Shown here piece after piece: positions 55,051 to 64,000 of a stretch of DNA of 64,000 bases. How positions within the stretch are numbered: the stretch's first letter is position 1; each line of letters begins with the position of its first letter. Under the pieces are notes generated by a model that was not told the DNA's origin, made no database searches, and worked only from the letters and a program-made list of their open reading frames with translations. The position numbers and the translations under genes were made by a program. This stretch comes from Orobanche coerulescens (Eukaryota; Streptophyta; Magnoliopsida; Lamiales; Orobanchaceae): the NCBI GenBank assembly GCA_033398695.1, contig CM065804.1, forward strand, positions 50,933,501 through 50,997,500. Reading direction: 5' to 3'.

Positions 55051-55789
55051 ATGACGTCGGCCACAACCTCGAAAAGAGCCACCCTACGATCTGCCGGACA
55101 CCTTATTCCGGCCCAGGCCGAGTCCCAACCTACGGCGGAAGGCGACCGCGGCGACGCTAGACTCTCACTCCCGCCCCCGAGGGACGGCCCCAGCCTCTTA
55201 CTCGATCAGTTCCAAACCGCGAAACAGATCGAGGAGACCATGGCCATCCTCAGGGAGTGACGGAGAGCATGCGACTCGCCCACCATTACTCCATCAGCCA
55301 TCCCCCGTGCGGGCAAGCGGAAGCTCAATGGGCTATATGTCGAAAAATTGTCAGAAAGCCCCGAGCCGCAGGAAAAGGCACTCGTAAGGCGGGACAATTC
55401 CATCTTCAGCCGCCTAGGGAGTGATCCCTCATGGCGACCCGGGCATTTGGGCCCCAATCGGGAGACATCGGAGTCCGAATCCATCACCAGGAGTTCGGCG
55501 TACCCAACTCCCAGAAGACAGGCCGGCCAACGGGCTCCCACTCGCCCAAGAATTGAGCTCGGTGGCAGAGACCTCATTACCTACAACGGGGCCAGGAGAT
55601 CGGTACATGATCGCCTCGGCTCCCGCTTCGTGAGCCAATCCGCGAGCAGTTAGGCAACGGCGATGGCCGCAATGCAGTGCCAGCTCGACGAAATGAAGGC
55701 GCTTATAGAAACTGGGGCAGGCGCCAAGAGATCGATCGCCGGACCGAGTGAGCCGCTCGCGGTCCAGATCGAGCTCGCCCCCGTACAAC
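55051..55789 (+). pseudogene. Element C2 gag, part before element E
   Basis: ATG at 55051 (MTSATTSKRATLR) opens the same frame as C1. A private TGA at 55258-55260 stands where C1 has CGA. The TAG at 55651-55653 is at the same place and in the same context (GCAGTTAGG) as in C1, followed in frame by MAAMQ. The frame reaches 55789 and continues exactly at 62949 once element E and one duplicated ACAAC are removed. Confidence 0.85.
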
Positions 55790-57819
55790 TGATTGGTGCA
55801 TAATTGATCTAAAATTCATATACAAAATATTCATTTTTCCGGGCATAATTGTACTGATTTGTGATTAAAAATATATATTTTACAGATATATCCAAACATG
55901 AGCTAAAAATGGTTATTTCTGATTCGACATGAAGCATCAAAAGGACGGAAAACAAGACCAAATCCAACGACGGAATTTTTCAAGGCAAAGCGACCTACAA
56001 CACGGCGCAAGCAGGACCGTGTTCGTAGGCCGTTCACATCTGGCGCAACAAGGGCCGTGTCTTGGGCCGTTCACACACACGGCGGCATTTAGCGCCGTGT
56101 CCTCGCGCGTATTCGGAAGAGACCGAGTCGGCACAAAGCGGCGCACAACACGGGGCAACCGAGCCGTTTTCATCGCCGTTTTCGGCAGATGCCATGCAAA
56201 ATTAGTCCACTTTATACCAACTTGTGAACTAAACCACAAGATATTTTTTTGGTCAAAAATCTGAAAATTAAAAGACATGGGTGAAGTGTGAACAAAGAAT
56301 TAAAAATGATATTACAATAGATATTTTTAATTAAATAATCAATTGTATTCTTGAAAATCACCTATAAAAGGACATGTTCATCCATTGCAAAAATCCCACT
56401 CCACATTCTTACCAAGAAATCCTCAACTTCTTGCTAAGAAATACTCCTTTCCTTTAGCAATATATTTTCCTTAGAACTTTCAATTTTAGTTTGTATTTTA
56501 TTTTTGGTTTGAAGTTTTTCTTTCATTTAGTTTGTAATTGAAAAGTGCTTGATCAATAAGCACTTAGTATTTTACTTAGTGTTTTACTTTCAAATTTTGT
56601 AAGCTTGTAACCTTTAAACAAGTTTGAAGTTATATTTTGAAGTTTGTTTCTTGCACTTTGATTCATCATATTCAAGTAAGTTTTATCTATTGTCATTAAG
56701 TTCTAGTAATTAAAAGTTTCTATATATATATTATATATATCAATTATTTCTATTATAATTTTAGTATGTATAAACCGATGAGTAGCTAATCTTTCTTCCT
56801 AGGGAAGGGGATTTCTATTAGGTTATATATTGAGTATTTGATTGATTTAAACTATTTTTAGGACTAATTGGTTTAAATAGAGATTGATCATATCCTATTT
56901 TTACTAATGAAACCTTCTTGATTGATTGTTGAGTGAATTGGAAACATATCTTTTCAATCTATCAAATGTTAATCTTGTTATCAACATCTTAAGATTGCGA
57001 AAGTGGTTAAGACATCTTTGATTACGAAAGTACGGAGGTGAAAAGTTGATTACTCGATGAACGATCGTTTATCCTAAAAATAGTCAAGTTAGAGAAATGA
57101 AAGGACTAATTGGTTTAAATAGAGATTGATCATATCCTATTTCTACTAGTGAAACCTCCTTGATTGATTGTTAAGTGTATTGGAAACACATCTTTTCAAT
57201 CTATCAAGTGTTAATCTTGTTATCAACATCTTAAAAAAGTGACAGCGATTAAGACATCTTTGATTACGAAAGTACGGAGGTGAAAAGTTGATTACTCGAT
57301 AAACATTCGTTTTTTCTTTTATATCCGTATAAATCAATTCATATACTCAATTAAAAACCTAATTTAATGAACCCGTATTCCCCTAGATTTTATAAATTCC
57401 CAACTCATTTTAATTCTATTCATTTTCACTAGTTAAAAATAGTCTAGTATAAAAATAGTCTTAATATAAATAGTCTAGTATAAATAGTCTAGTATAAATA
57501 GTCTTAATATAAATAGTCTAGTATAAATAGTCTTAATATAAATAGTCTAGTATAAAAATAGTCTTATATAAACTAGTCTTATATAAAAATAGTTTAAATT
57601 AAAAATAGTGCATTTTAATTTAATTAATATTTAAAAACTCAATAATCTATTTTAGTATTTATTTCTCGCAATTTGTAACAAAAAAATTATACGAAGCCCT
57701 GTTGGACAATCCTCGAGAGAAAAGACCTTGGTAGAACTTACCACAAACTACTTCTACCTCGTATATATTTGCGAGCGACTCAAGAACTCCTATTTTTAGG
57801 ATAAGTTTTTGGCCGATCA
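55790..57819 (+). repeat. Element E 5' LTR
   Basis: It is 2030 bases. U3 has a GC-rich tract with repeated GCCGTGT/ACGGCGC words (55990-56180) and a TATAAAAG box at 56363-56370. The 3' part holds an array of AGTCTAGTATAAAT-like units (57425-57600). Most differences from the 3' LTR fall in the first 600 bases. Confidence 0.95.
57428..57600. repeat. 15-bp tandem array in the element E LTR
   Basis: About ten units of AATAGTCTAGTATAA or AATAGTCTTAATATA alternate. The same array is at 62560-62720 in the other LTR. Confidence 0.9.
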
Positions 57820-57823
57820 AATT

Positions 57824-57841
57824 TTGGCGCCGTTGCCGGGG
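57824..57841 (+). promoter_or_regulatory. Element E primer binding site (tRNA-Asp)
   Basis: TGGCGCCGTTGCCGGGGA is an 18-base complement of the 3' end of plant tRNA-Asp, starting four bases after the LTR. Element D has the same site with one change. Confidence 0.9.
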
Positions 57842-58048
57842 ATTGTTTTAGGCCAAATATAATTTTTTTATAGTTTTGTTTATATCTTGTTATTTTATCT
57901 TTCTTTATTTCTGCATCTTTTATTCTTCTGTCCGGTCAAAAGGCGGATAACGGTACTCCTTGACTATCAAAGTCGGATTTTTAGTTTCCCACAAACAACT
58001 GATATTTGTAGATATTTTATCGTTTTTCATTTTAATTTTTTTTTGGTC

Positions 58049-58597
58049 ATGGAAGAAACATTGTATAAAATTGAAAAAAGATTTCCCTTTCTAAGCAAAA
58101 ATGCAATTTTAAAGATTTACAAGACAAGGCTTGAAAGGATGAGGTTGCTTACGAATAAAAGCATGCCTTTTGACATAAGATTCATTATCGAAGCCAAAGT
58201 AAGAATAGAAGGTGAATTCACAGAAACACCAACTAGATTCTTACCGTGGCTTGGAAAAAGTTCATATGCCAAGCGACGAGCAAAGATTCTAGCCGTTTGC
58301 TATAAATGTGCTAGATGGAACTGTAATGCAAAATGTCGATCTTTAGGAATTCCATCTACAAAGCGAGAAGATAAAATTCGGTTCATTAATGATGGTCCGA
58401 ATAAGGAGAATTTAGATAATATCGAAATTTCTCTTGACACGCATCCTAGTGGACTTGTGTATTACGAATTCAATGTTTGTGGAATAAATTCAAACCGGAA
58501 TATGAACAACGTCTTGGGAATCGACGTTAAAAGACCTGTTTGCCAATTTGTAAGAAAATTGGATGGGAGCTTCTCCCAGCTCATAGAAAGCGTTTAG
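58049..58597 (+). CDS. Unrecognised 182-residue ORF of element E, Cys-cluster protein
   Basis: I choose the ATG at 58049 (MEETLYKIEKRFPFL); an in-frame ATG at 57887 would add 54 hydrophobic, low-complexity residues and is less likely. The protein is basic and soluble-looking. A central VCYKCARWNCNAKC gives the spacing CX2CX4CX3C, a possible small zinc-binding site, preceded by YAKRRAKIL. The C-terminal half (SLDTHPSGLVYYEFNVCG, DVKRPVCQFVRKLDG) looks like a beta-rich domain. I recognise no family. It is open, ends with TAG, and lies first in the interior where gag would be. It may be an element-specific RNA-binding protein or another captured gene. Confidence 0.6.
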   Translation: MEETLYKIEKRFPFLSKNAILKIYKTRLERMRLLTNKSMPFDIRFIIEAKVRIEGEFTETPTRFLPWLGKSSYAKRRAKILAVCYKCARWNCNAKCRSLGIPSTKREDKIRFINDGPNKENLDNIEISLDTHPSGLVYYEFNVCGINSNRNMNNVLGIDVKRPVCQFVRKLDGSFSQLIESV

Positions 58598-58805
58598 GCC
58601 GTTTCGAACGTAAAATCGAGAGGAAGATGTGAGCCACAATCACAACTCGTACATACGCGTAAGTATCTTTTATTTTGTCGTGTGGTGAGATTTTCTCAAT
58701 AAAAATGTGATACGCGATAAAAGCTTTCATTATTCTATTGAGTAGTTGAAGCACAATCAAACAAAATCACAAACTTGTTAAACAATTTTTACCTTCTTTT
58801 TCTTC

Positions 58806-58892
58806 TATAAATAAACATTGCGCTTGTTTCTTTTATTCATCCCTCAAACTTGTACTTTTCTCTTTTTCTCTCTAAATTAATTTCTTTTCAAA
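58806..58892 (+). promoter_or_regulatory. TATA box and leader of the captured LOG gene
   Basis: TATAAATA at 58806-58813 is followed 35-80 bases later by a CT-rich stretch (TTCTCTTTTTCTCTCT) and the ATG at 58893 in the context AAAATGG. This is the ordinary layout of a plant gene promoter and leader. It suggests the gene was captured with its own promoter. Confidence 0.55.
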
Positions 58893-59433
58893 ATGGAGTC
58901 ATCATCTTCCACAAAAAAATTTTTACGATCTGCATTTTTGGTGGAGCTAGTTATGGAAAAGATGCATGCTTTCAAGACGGCACACAACTTGGTCGTACTT
59001 TAGGAGAAAAATGCATTCATGTAGTTTACGGAGGAGGAAGTCTAGGATTAATGGGACGAGTGCATACGCCTATATGGAAGGAGTAAGAGTATTGGGAGTA
59101 ATCCCAAAACCTATGGCTGAAAGTAAAATCACCGGGTCAACTATTGGAGATGAGTTTAGATCTGTGAATATGCAAGATCGCATAACTCACATGATAAATA
59201 ATTCTGGCGCCTTTATCGCCCTTCCCGGTGGTTTTGGCACCCTTGAGGAACTTTTTCATGTGGTTACCAGAGCCCAGCTAAATGTTCATCAAAAACCAAT
59301 AGGAGTGCTTAATGTCAATGGTTTCTTTGATGGTTTACTGTCTTTCATCGACTACTCTGCCGAAAAGGGCTTTATTTCCGAGCGTGCAAAACGAATCATA
59401 GTCGTTGCAACAACACCAGAAGAACTATCTTGA
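58893..59433 (+). pseudogene. LOG: Captured LOG-family gene (cytokinin riboside 5'-monophosphate phosphoribohydrolase)
   Basis: LOG enzymes release active cytokinin bases from their riboside monophosphates in the cytosol. The translation has the family motifs in order: CIFGGASYGKD, VVYGGGSLGLMG, VLGVIPK, the Arg-containing MQDRITHM, FIALPGGFGTLEELF and PIGVLNVNGFFDGLLSFID. GGGSxGLMG and PGGxGTxEE are the diagnostic LOG signatures. From the ATG at 58893 to the TGA at 59431 are 541 bases; two one-base losses, in the A/T run near 58920 and near 59059, shift the frame, and correcting for them gives about 180 residues. Usual LOGs have over 200 and a C-terminal helix that is missing here. No intron is seen. 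Both shifts could also be sequence errors. Confidence 0.8.
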
Positions 59434-59501
59434 TGCGCATCTAATAAAAACTTTGATGGCAGCGTAAGGCGACTCTTCGGACTTTCTTGATGCGCATCTA
59501 A
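59427..59501 (+). repeat. Direct repeat at the 3' border of the LOG insert
   Basis: TCTTGATGCGCATCTAA occurs at 59428-59444 and 59485-59501. The LOG stop codon is part of the first copy, so the reading frame ends inside element sequence. Confidence 0.85.
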
Positions 59502-59785
59502 AAAATTATGTTATACTTACGAGTATATTTTATTTTCTTTTGTGTGTGCCTCGTATATTTATTCTCTTGCAGATTCTAAAAGGCGTTAGGCTCAGACATC
59601 AACTTTCTTAACGAGGAGTATTACCTTTTCGCATTGATTTTTATTTTTTATTTTATAAACTGAGGACAGTTTTATTTTCAAGTTTGGGGGTGGTTTGTTT
59701 TAGTATTTTGGTGTGTTGTAATTTTGGTGTGGTTTGTTTAATAATTTTGGTGTGTTTTGATTGATTTTGTTAATTGCCTTAATTT

Positions 59786-59812
59786 ATATATATATATATA
59801 TATATATATTAT
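59786..59812. repeat. (TA)n microsatellite
   Basis: About 13 TA units lie in the non-coding 3' part of the element E interior. The stretch 59502-60900 has no gene: it is AT-rich apart from the three stem-loop repeats. Confidence 0.9.
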
Positions 59813-60119
59813 TTTGATTTGTGAGATTTCTAGATCTGGCCATAACACCAATAAATTAGCTATATACAAGCTTCTAAAATTGTTTTAACCGGTAAAAAAT
59901 TGTATATTCCAAAATTTTGAGCCTTAATCTCTCTTTCCAAGCCTTGTAATTATCATATAAAATCGAGTCATTCGTTACCTTGAGAAAAGAAGAATCAATT
60001 GGTTGATGAAAAATAAAACTGAAATTTACTTAATTTGTGGAGTTTTTGATTTTTCATGCTTAACTAAAAAATAATTTTCTGCAAAAATTCTATTCCCTAA
60101 AAAAAAAAAAGGAGTCATT

Positions 60120-60424
60120 GGTGAAAAGAGCTACACGTTAGCAAATAACGGTGTGAAAGCTATCACCTAAAAAATAAATGACGAAAAGGAGAAGTGTTGA
60201 GCAAGACAATTGCCTAATTTTGGAAGTCTTAAATTTTGCGAAAAATAAAGGACTAACCATTGTTGGTGCGTAGTCGCCGTCTCGAAAAATTGGTGAAAAG
60301 AGCTACACGTTAGCAAATAACGGTGTGAAAGCTATCACCTTTTTACGAAAGAAAAATAATGAGATAGAAATTGTGTTAGTGAAAAGAGCTACACGTTAGC
60401 AAATAACGGTGTGAAAGCTATCAC
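60120..60424 (+). repeat. Three copies of a 48-base stem-loop repeat in element E
   Basis: The copies are at 60120-60167, 60292-60339 and 60379-60424 and are identical except at the very ends. Each contains GAGCTACACGTTAGC, AAATAACG and GTGTGAAAGCTATCAC. The two halves are partly complementary (GGTGA/TCACC and ACAC/GTGT), giving an imperfect hairpin. They lie 0.5-0.8 kb before the 3' LTR and are plausible RNA elements. Confidence 0.9.
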
Positions 60425-60900
60425 TAAAAGGGATGTAGTTTATAAGCGATTTGAATTAATTAGCGGTGAATTTCAATACACTCAATTTTGTGAAAATCAC
60501 AATATTTGATGACGCCGATGAAATTCTTCTTCATATTGAGTCGAAAAATAAACGAGTGATCGAGAGCAACCATTAAAGGGAGTCGTGTGAAGTCACGAGT
60601 GGGAAAGAAATAATCAACCTTTTGGGGAAAACCTTGTATTTTGGAATTACAAAAATAAAAACCGTGTTTTAACTTCAAAATCGTTAGTAGATTTATTTTG
60701 AATCTTGATTCATTTCTATCTACCGTATAAAGTTGGTTATTGTGTATTAATGGCATTTTGATCTCTTTTTATCTTTATATATAATTATTTTTCTAAAATT
60801 TGTGTGTATTATTTTTATTTTTTATTTTGTGTCTTATTTTAATTTTTATTTTGTGTGTGATTAATAATGAGTCTTGCTCGGGACTAGCAAGAATTTAAGT

Positions 60901-60910
60901 GTGGGGTATT
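60901..60910 (+). promoter_or_regulatory. Element E polypurine tract
   Basis: GTGGGGTATT abuts the 3' LTR. It is preceded by CTCGGGACTAGCAAGAATTTAA, resembling the end of element D (GAGGACAAGCAAAGGCTCAAG). Confidence 0.7.
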
Positions 60911-62943
60911 TGATTGGTGCATAATTGATCTAAAATTCATATACAAAATATTCATTTTTCCGGCATAATTATCGATTTGTGATTAAAAATATATATTTTA
61001 CGATATATCCAAACATGAGCTAAAAATGGTTATTTCTGATTGCGACATGAAGCATCAAAAGGACGGAAAACAAGACCAAATCCAACGACGGAATTTTTCA
61101 AGGCAAAAGCGACCTACAACACGGCGCAAAACAGGACCGTGTTACGTGGCCGCTTCACATCTGGCGCAACAAGGGCCGTGTCTTGGGCCGTTTCACACAC
61201 GGCCGGCATTTAGCGCCGTGTCCTCGCGCGTATTCCGGAAGAGACCGAGTCGGCACAAAACGGCGCACAACACGGGGCAAAGCCGCCGTTTTAATCTCCG
61301 TTTTTAAACAGATGCCATGCAAAATTAGTCCACTTTTGACCAACTTGTGAACTCAACCACAAGATATTTTTGGTCAAAAATCTGAAAATTCAAAGACATG
61401 GGTGAAGTGTGAACAAAGAATTAAAAAAATGATATTACAATAGATATTTTGAATTAAATAATCAATTGTATTCTTGAAAATCACCTATAAAAGGACATGT
61501 TCATCCATTGCAAAAATCCCACTCCACATTCTTACCAAGAAATCCTCAACTTCTTGCTAAGAAATACTCCTTTCCTTTAGCAATATATTTTCCTTAGAAC
61601 TTTCAATTTTAGTTTGTATTTTATTTTTGGTTTGAAGTTTTTCTTTCATTTAGTTTGTAATTGAAAAGTGCTTGATCAATAAGCACTTAGTATTTTACTT
61701 AGTGTTTTACTTTCAAATTTTGTAAGCTTGTAACCTTTAAACAAGTTTGAAGTTATATTTTGAAGTTTGTTTCTTGCACTTTGATTCATCATATTCAAGT
61801 AAGTTTTATCTATTGTCATTAAGTTCTAGTAATTAAAAGTTTCTATATATATATTATATATATCAATTATTTCTATTATAATTTTAGTATGTATAAACCG
61901 ATGAGTAGCTAATCTTTCTTCCTAGGGAAGGGGGATTTCTATTAGGTTATATATTGAGTATTTGATTGATTTAAACTATTTTTAGGACTAATTGGTTTAA
62001 ATAGAGATTGATCATATCCTATTTTTACTAATGAAACCTTCTTGATTGATTGTTGAGTGAATTGGAAACATATCTTTTCAATCTATCAAATGTTAATCTT
62101 GTTATCAACATCTTAAGATTGCGAAAGTGGTTAAGACATCTTTGATTACGAAAGTACGGAGGTGAAAAGTTGATTACTCGATGAACGATCGTTTATCCTA
62201 AAAATAGTCAAGTTAGAGAAATGAAAGGACTAATTGGTTTAAATAGAGATTGATCATATCCTATTTCTACTAGTGAAACCTCCTTGATTGATTGTTAAGT
62301 GTATTGGAAACACATCTTTTCAATCTATCAAGTGTTAATCTTGTTATCAACATCTTAAAAAAGTGACAGCGATTAAGACATCTTTGATTACGAAAGTACG
62401 GAGGTGAAAAGTTGATTACTCGATAAACATTCGTTTTTTCTTTTATATCCGTATAAATCAATTCCTATACTCAATTAAAAACCTAATTTAATGAACCCGT
62501 ATTCCCCTAGATTTTATAAATTCCCAACTCATTTTAATTCTATTTATTTTCACTAGTTAAAAATAGTCTAGTATAAAAATAGTCTTAATATAAATAGTCT
62601 AGTATAAATAGTCTAGTATAAATAGTCTTAATATAAATAGTCTAGTATAAATAGTCTTAATATAAATAGTCTAGTATAAAAATAGTCTTATATAAACTAG
62701 TCTTATATAAAAATAGTTTAAATTAAAAATAGTGCATTTTAATTTAATTAATATTTAAAAACTCAATAATCTATTTTAGTATTTATTTCTCGCAATTTGT
62801 AACAAAAAAATTATACGAAGCCCTGTTGGACAATCCTCGAGAGAAAAGACCTTGGTAGAACTTACCACAAACTACTTCTACCTCGTATATATTTGCGAGC
62901 GACTCAAGAACTCCTATTTTTAGGATAAGTTTTTGGCCGATCA
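60911..62943 (+). repeat. Element E 3' LTR
   Basis: It is 2033 bases with the same TG...CA ends. The TATA box is at 61486-61493. From about 61490 on, only a handful of differences separate it from the 5' LTR. Confidence 0.95.
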
Positions 62944-62948
62944 ACAAC

Positions 62949-63900
62949 CGAAGATCGCTCCTCCTCAAACACCTCTATATGAGGGTAGATCGGATCCTGA
63001 GACCCACTTGAGCAAGTTCCGGATCTACATGACCGGATGCGGGTTATCGGACGCGACGAAGTGCCGAATGTTCCCCTTAACATTAGGCGATCTTGCCCAT
63101 AGGTGGTACATCTCATTGCCACCACGCTCAATCAACTGTTTTGAGAAACTGGCGAACGACTTCACGTCGTATTTCGCCGCCAAAGTTGCTCGGCCAGAAG
63201 GCCCCCACCGCATGATGAAGATCAGGCATGGGAAGGACGAGCCCGACGAAGACTACATCAACCGAGTGGATGAAATAGTCCTCACTGGCAAGCCCATTAG
63301 CGATGAGCTCACCCTCTACTCGGTCCTAGGGGGATTCTATGGCCATTCACCCATGTTCAGGCACCTCAAGAAAGACATCACCCCGACCTACGCGATCTTC
63401 GCGTCAGGGCCGCCGACTTTCTGGCTAGACAAAGGATGTTCACCCTTCGCTTAGGCGAGGGATCTACCGGAGAAGGGAAGGCGCCATCCCCCGTACCGAA
63501 GAAGGCGGTCGCCAAGCCCAGAAAGGTGGTCGCAAAGCCGCCCGGTGAGTTCAAGGCCTTCGAGGATGTGGAAGTTCACCTCCTCCGCAACCTCAATCTG
63601 TCTCCGGCCTATATTTTCAACGCCATCAAGGGGCGCGAGTGGCTTAGCAAACCAAAGCCGATGAGGGACAATGGTCATGTGGACCGCAGAAAATTTTGTG
63701 CCTACCACAAAAGTCCCGGCCACAACACCAGCCAGTGCTGCGACCTCCTCAGACAACTCTGGAGACTGTTTGAGGAAGGCAAGTTGGACAACTTGGTGAC
63801 CAAGCCAGAACCCCGAGCAGAAAGGGCTGGGGGGACGCGATTGCCAACAGAACGACGGAATCCCTCCCCATCTGGTCGCTAGTATCGAGCAAAACGAGCC
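62949..63900 (+). pseudogene. Element C2 gag, part after element E
   Basis: The gag frame resumes with PKIAPPQTPLYEGRSDPETHL and keeps the capsid block (LAHRWYISLPPRSINCFEKL) and DEDYINRVDEIVLTG. A one-base loss near 63395 shifts the frame relative to C1 (YAIFASGPP instead of YAIFRVRAA). The remainder at 63436-63882 includes the knuckle-like CAYHKSPGHNTSQC and ends in a second frame break. At the matching place C1 has a stop (21598) where C2 keeps an Arg codon. Confidence 0.85.
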
Positions 63901-64000
63901 AGAGTACTCAGACGAGTCAATCCCTCCGATCAAACCCGGCGGCCGGATCAATATGCTTCAGTCAGGAGGTGGAAACCTCGGAGGCCTTTCCCCAGTTTCC
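63901..64000 (+). pseudogene. Element C2 gag-protease joint, cut by the window end
   Basis: The last 100 bases match C1 at 22430-22535 (GGCCGGATCAATATGCTTCAG, GGAGGCCTTTCCCC). Protease and the rest of pol should follow beyond the window. Confidence 0.75.

Larger units (their letters stand above)
55790..62943 (+). mobile_element. Element E: non-autonomous LTR retrotransposon carrying a captured LOG gene
   Basis: The element is 7154 bases: LTRs 55790-57819 and 60911-62943, each starting TGATTGGTGC and ending GGCCGATCA, flanked by a perfect ACAAC target duplication (55785-55789 and 62944-62948). The tRNA-Asp-type primer site and a G-rich tract border the LTRs inside. The 3.09-kb interior has no gag, protease, reverse transcriptase or integrase. 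It holds an unrecognised 182-codon ORF and a LOG-family gene with a TATA box. Primer site and layout resemble LARD/Athila-type elements such as D. The LTRs differ little, so insertion is recent relative to its neighbours. Confidence 0.9.
54000..64000 (+). mobile_element. Element C2: Tat-lineage element split by element E, continues past the window
   Basis: A 920-base LTR (54000-54919) with the C-family ends and primer site is followed by gag, which is interrupted at 55789 by element E and resumes at 62949. Sequence and frame closely follow C1. The copy sits in the LTR of element H. Its pol must lie beyond 64000. Confidence 0.9.

Noticed and set aside
57146..57337. 63-residue minus-strand frame identical at 57146 and 62270
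   Set aside because: The identity is explained by the two LTRs of element E, not by a duplicated gene.

Overview
The window is nuclear DNA of a flowering plant, probably a eudicot, from a repeat-dense and gene-poor stretch. The evidence is wall-to-wall nested LTR retrotransposons of plant Ty3/gypsy lineages: chromoviruses with C-terminal chromodomains, Tat-type elements with a second RNase H and an antisense extra ORF, and LARD-like elements with tRNA-Asp primer sites. There is also a Mutator-like transposase remnant and two MITEs. I see no rRNA or tRNA gene and no intact single-copy host gene. The species cannot be named from the sequence.

Layout. 1-1613: AT-rich DNA and an unrecognised acidic-tailed reading frame (minus) cut by element A. 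1614-11819: element A, a Tekay/Del-like chromovirus (minus) with 2.7-kb LTRs. 11820-12578: unassigned. 12579-12895: diverged Tat LTR piece. 12896-13401 and 18818-19694: one LTR (G-prime) split by element B (13402-18817), a complete but mutated chromovirus with 0.43-kb LTRs rich in heat-shock-type motifs. 19695-27017: Tat element C1, with 5' LTR, gag, pol and an antisense ORF. 27018-30815: LARD-like element D. 30909-33241: MULE transposase pseudogene. 33242-36035: no gene seen. 36036-36800: LTR fragment. 36801-40840: chromovirus F, with long open frames but no reverse-transcriptase YxDD motif. 40841-44968: G, a non-coding derivative of an A-like element with minisatellite-filled LTRs. 44969-46396: Tat 3' LTR (C3, minus) plus its antisense-promoter region. 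46397-48330: end of another Tat pol, a 50-bp tandem array and an antisense coiled-coil ORF. 49085-53999: old chromovirus H carrying a hAT-type MITE and a Harbinger/Tourist-type MITE. 54000-64000: Tat element C2, inserted in the H LTR and running off the window.

The most remarkable object is element E (55790-62943), inserted in the gag gene of C2. It has two 2.03-kb LTRs, a perfect 5-bp target duplication (ACAAC), a tRNA-Asp-type primer site and a polypurine tract, but no gag or pol. Inside are an unrecognised 182-codon ORF with a Cys cluster and a captured gene of the LOG family (cytokinin riboside 5'-monophosphate phosphoribohydrolase), preceded by what looks like its own TATA box and leader. 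E is therefore a non-autonomous retrotransposon carrying a plant hormone-activation gene.

The transposon genes do not form a cellular pathway. Gag/pol products of the autonomous families (A, B/F, C, H) would have served their own copies and probably derivatives such as G. Almost every coding copy here carries stops, frameshifts or lost catalytic residues, so the locus reads as a stratified transposon graveyard whose youngest layer seen is E.
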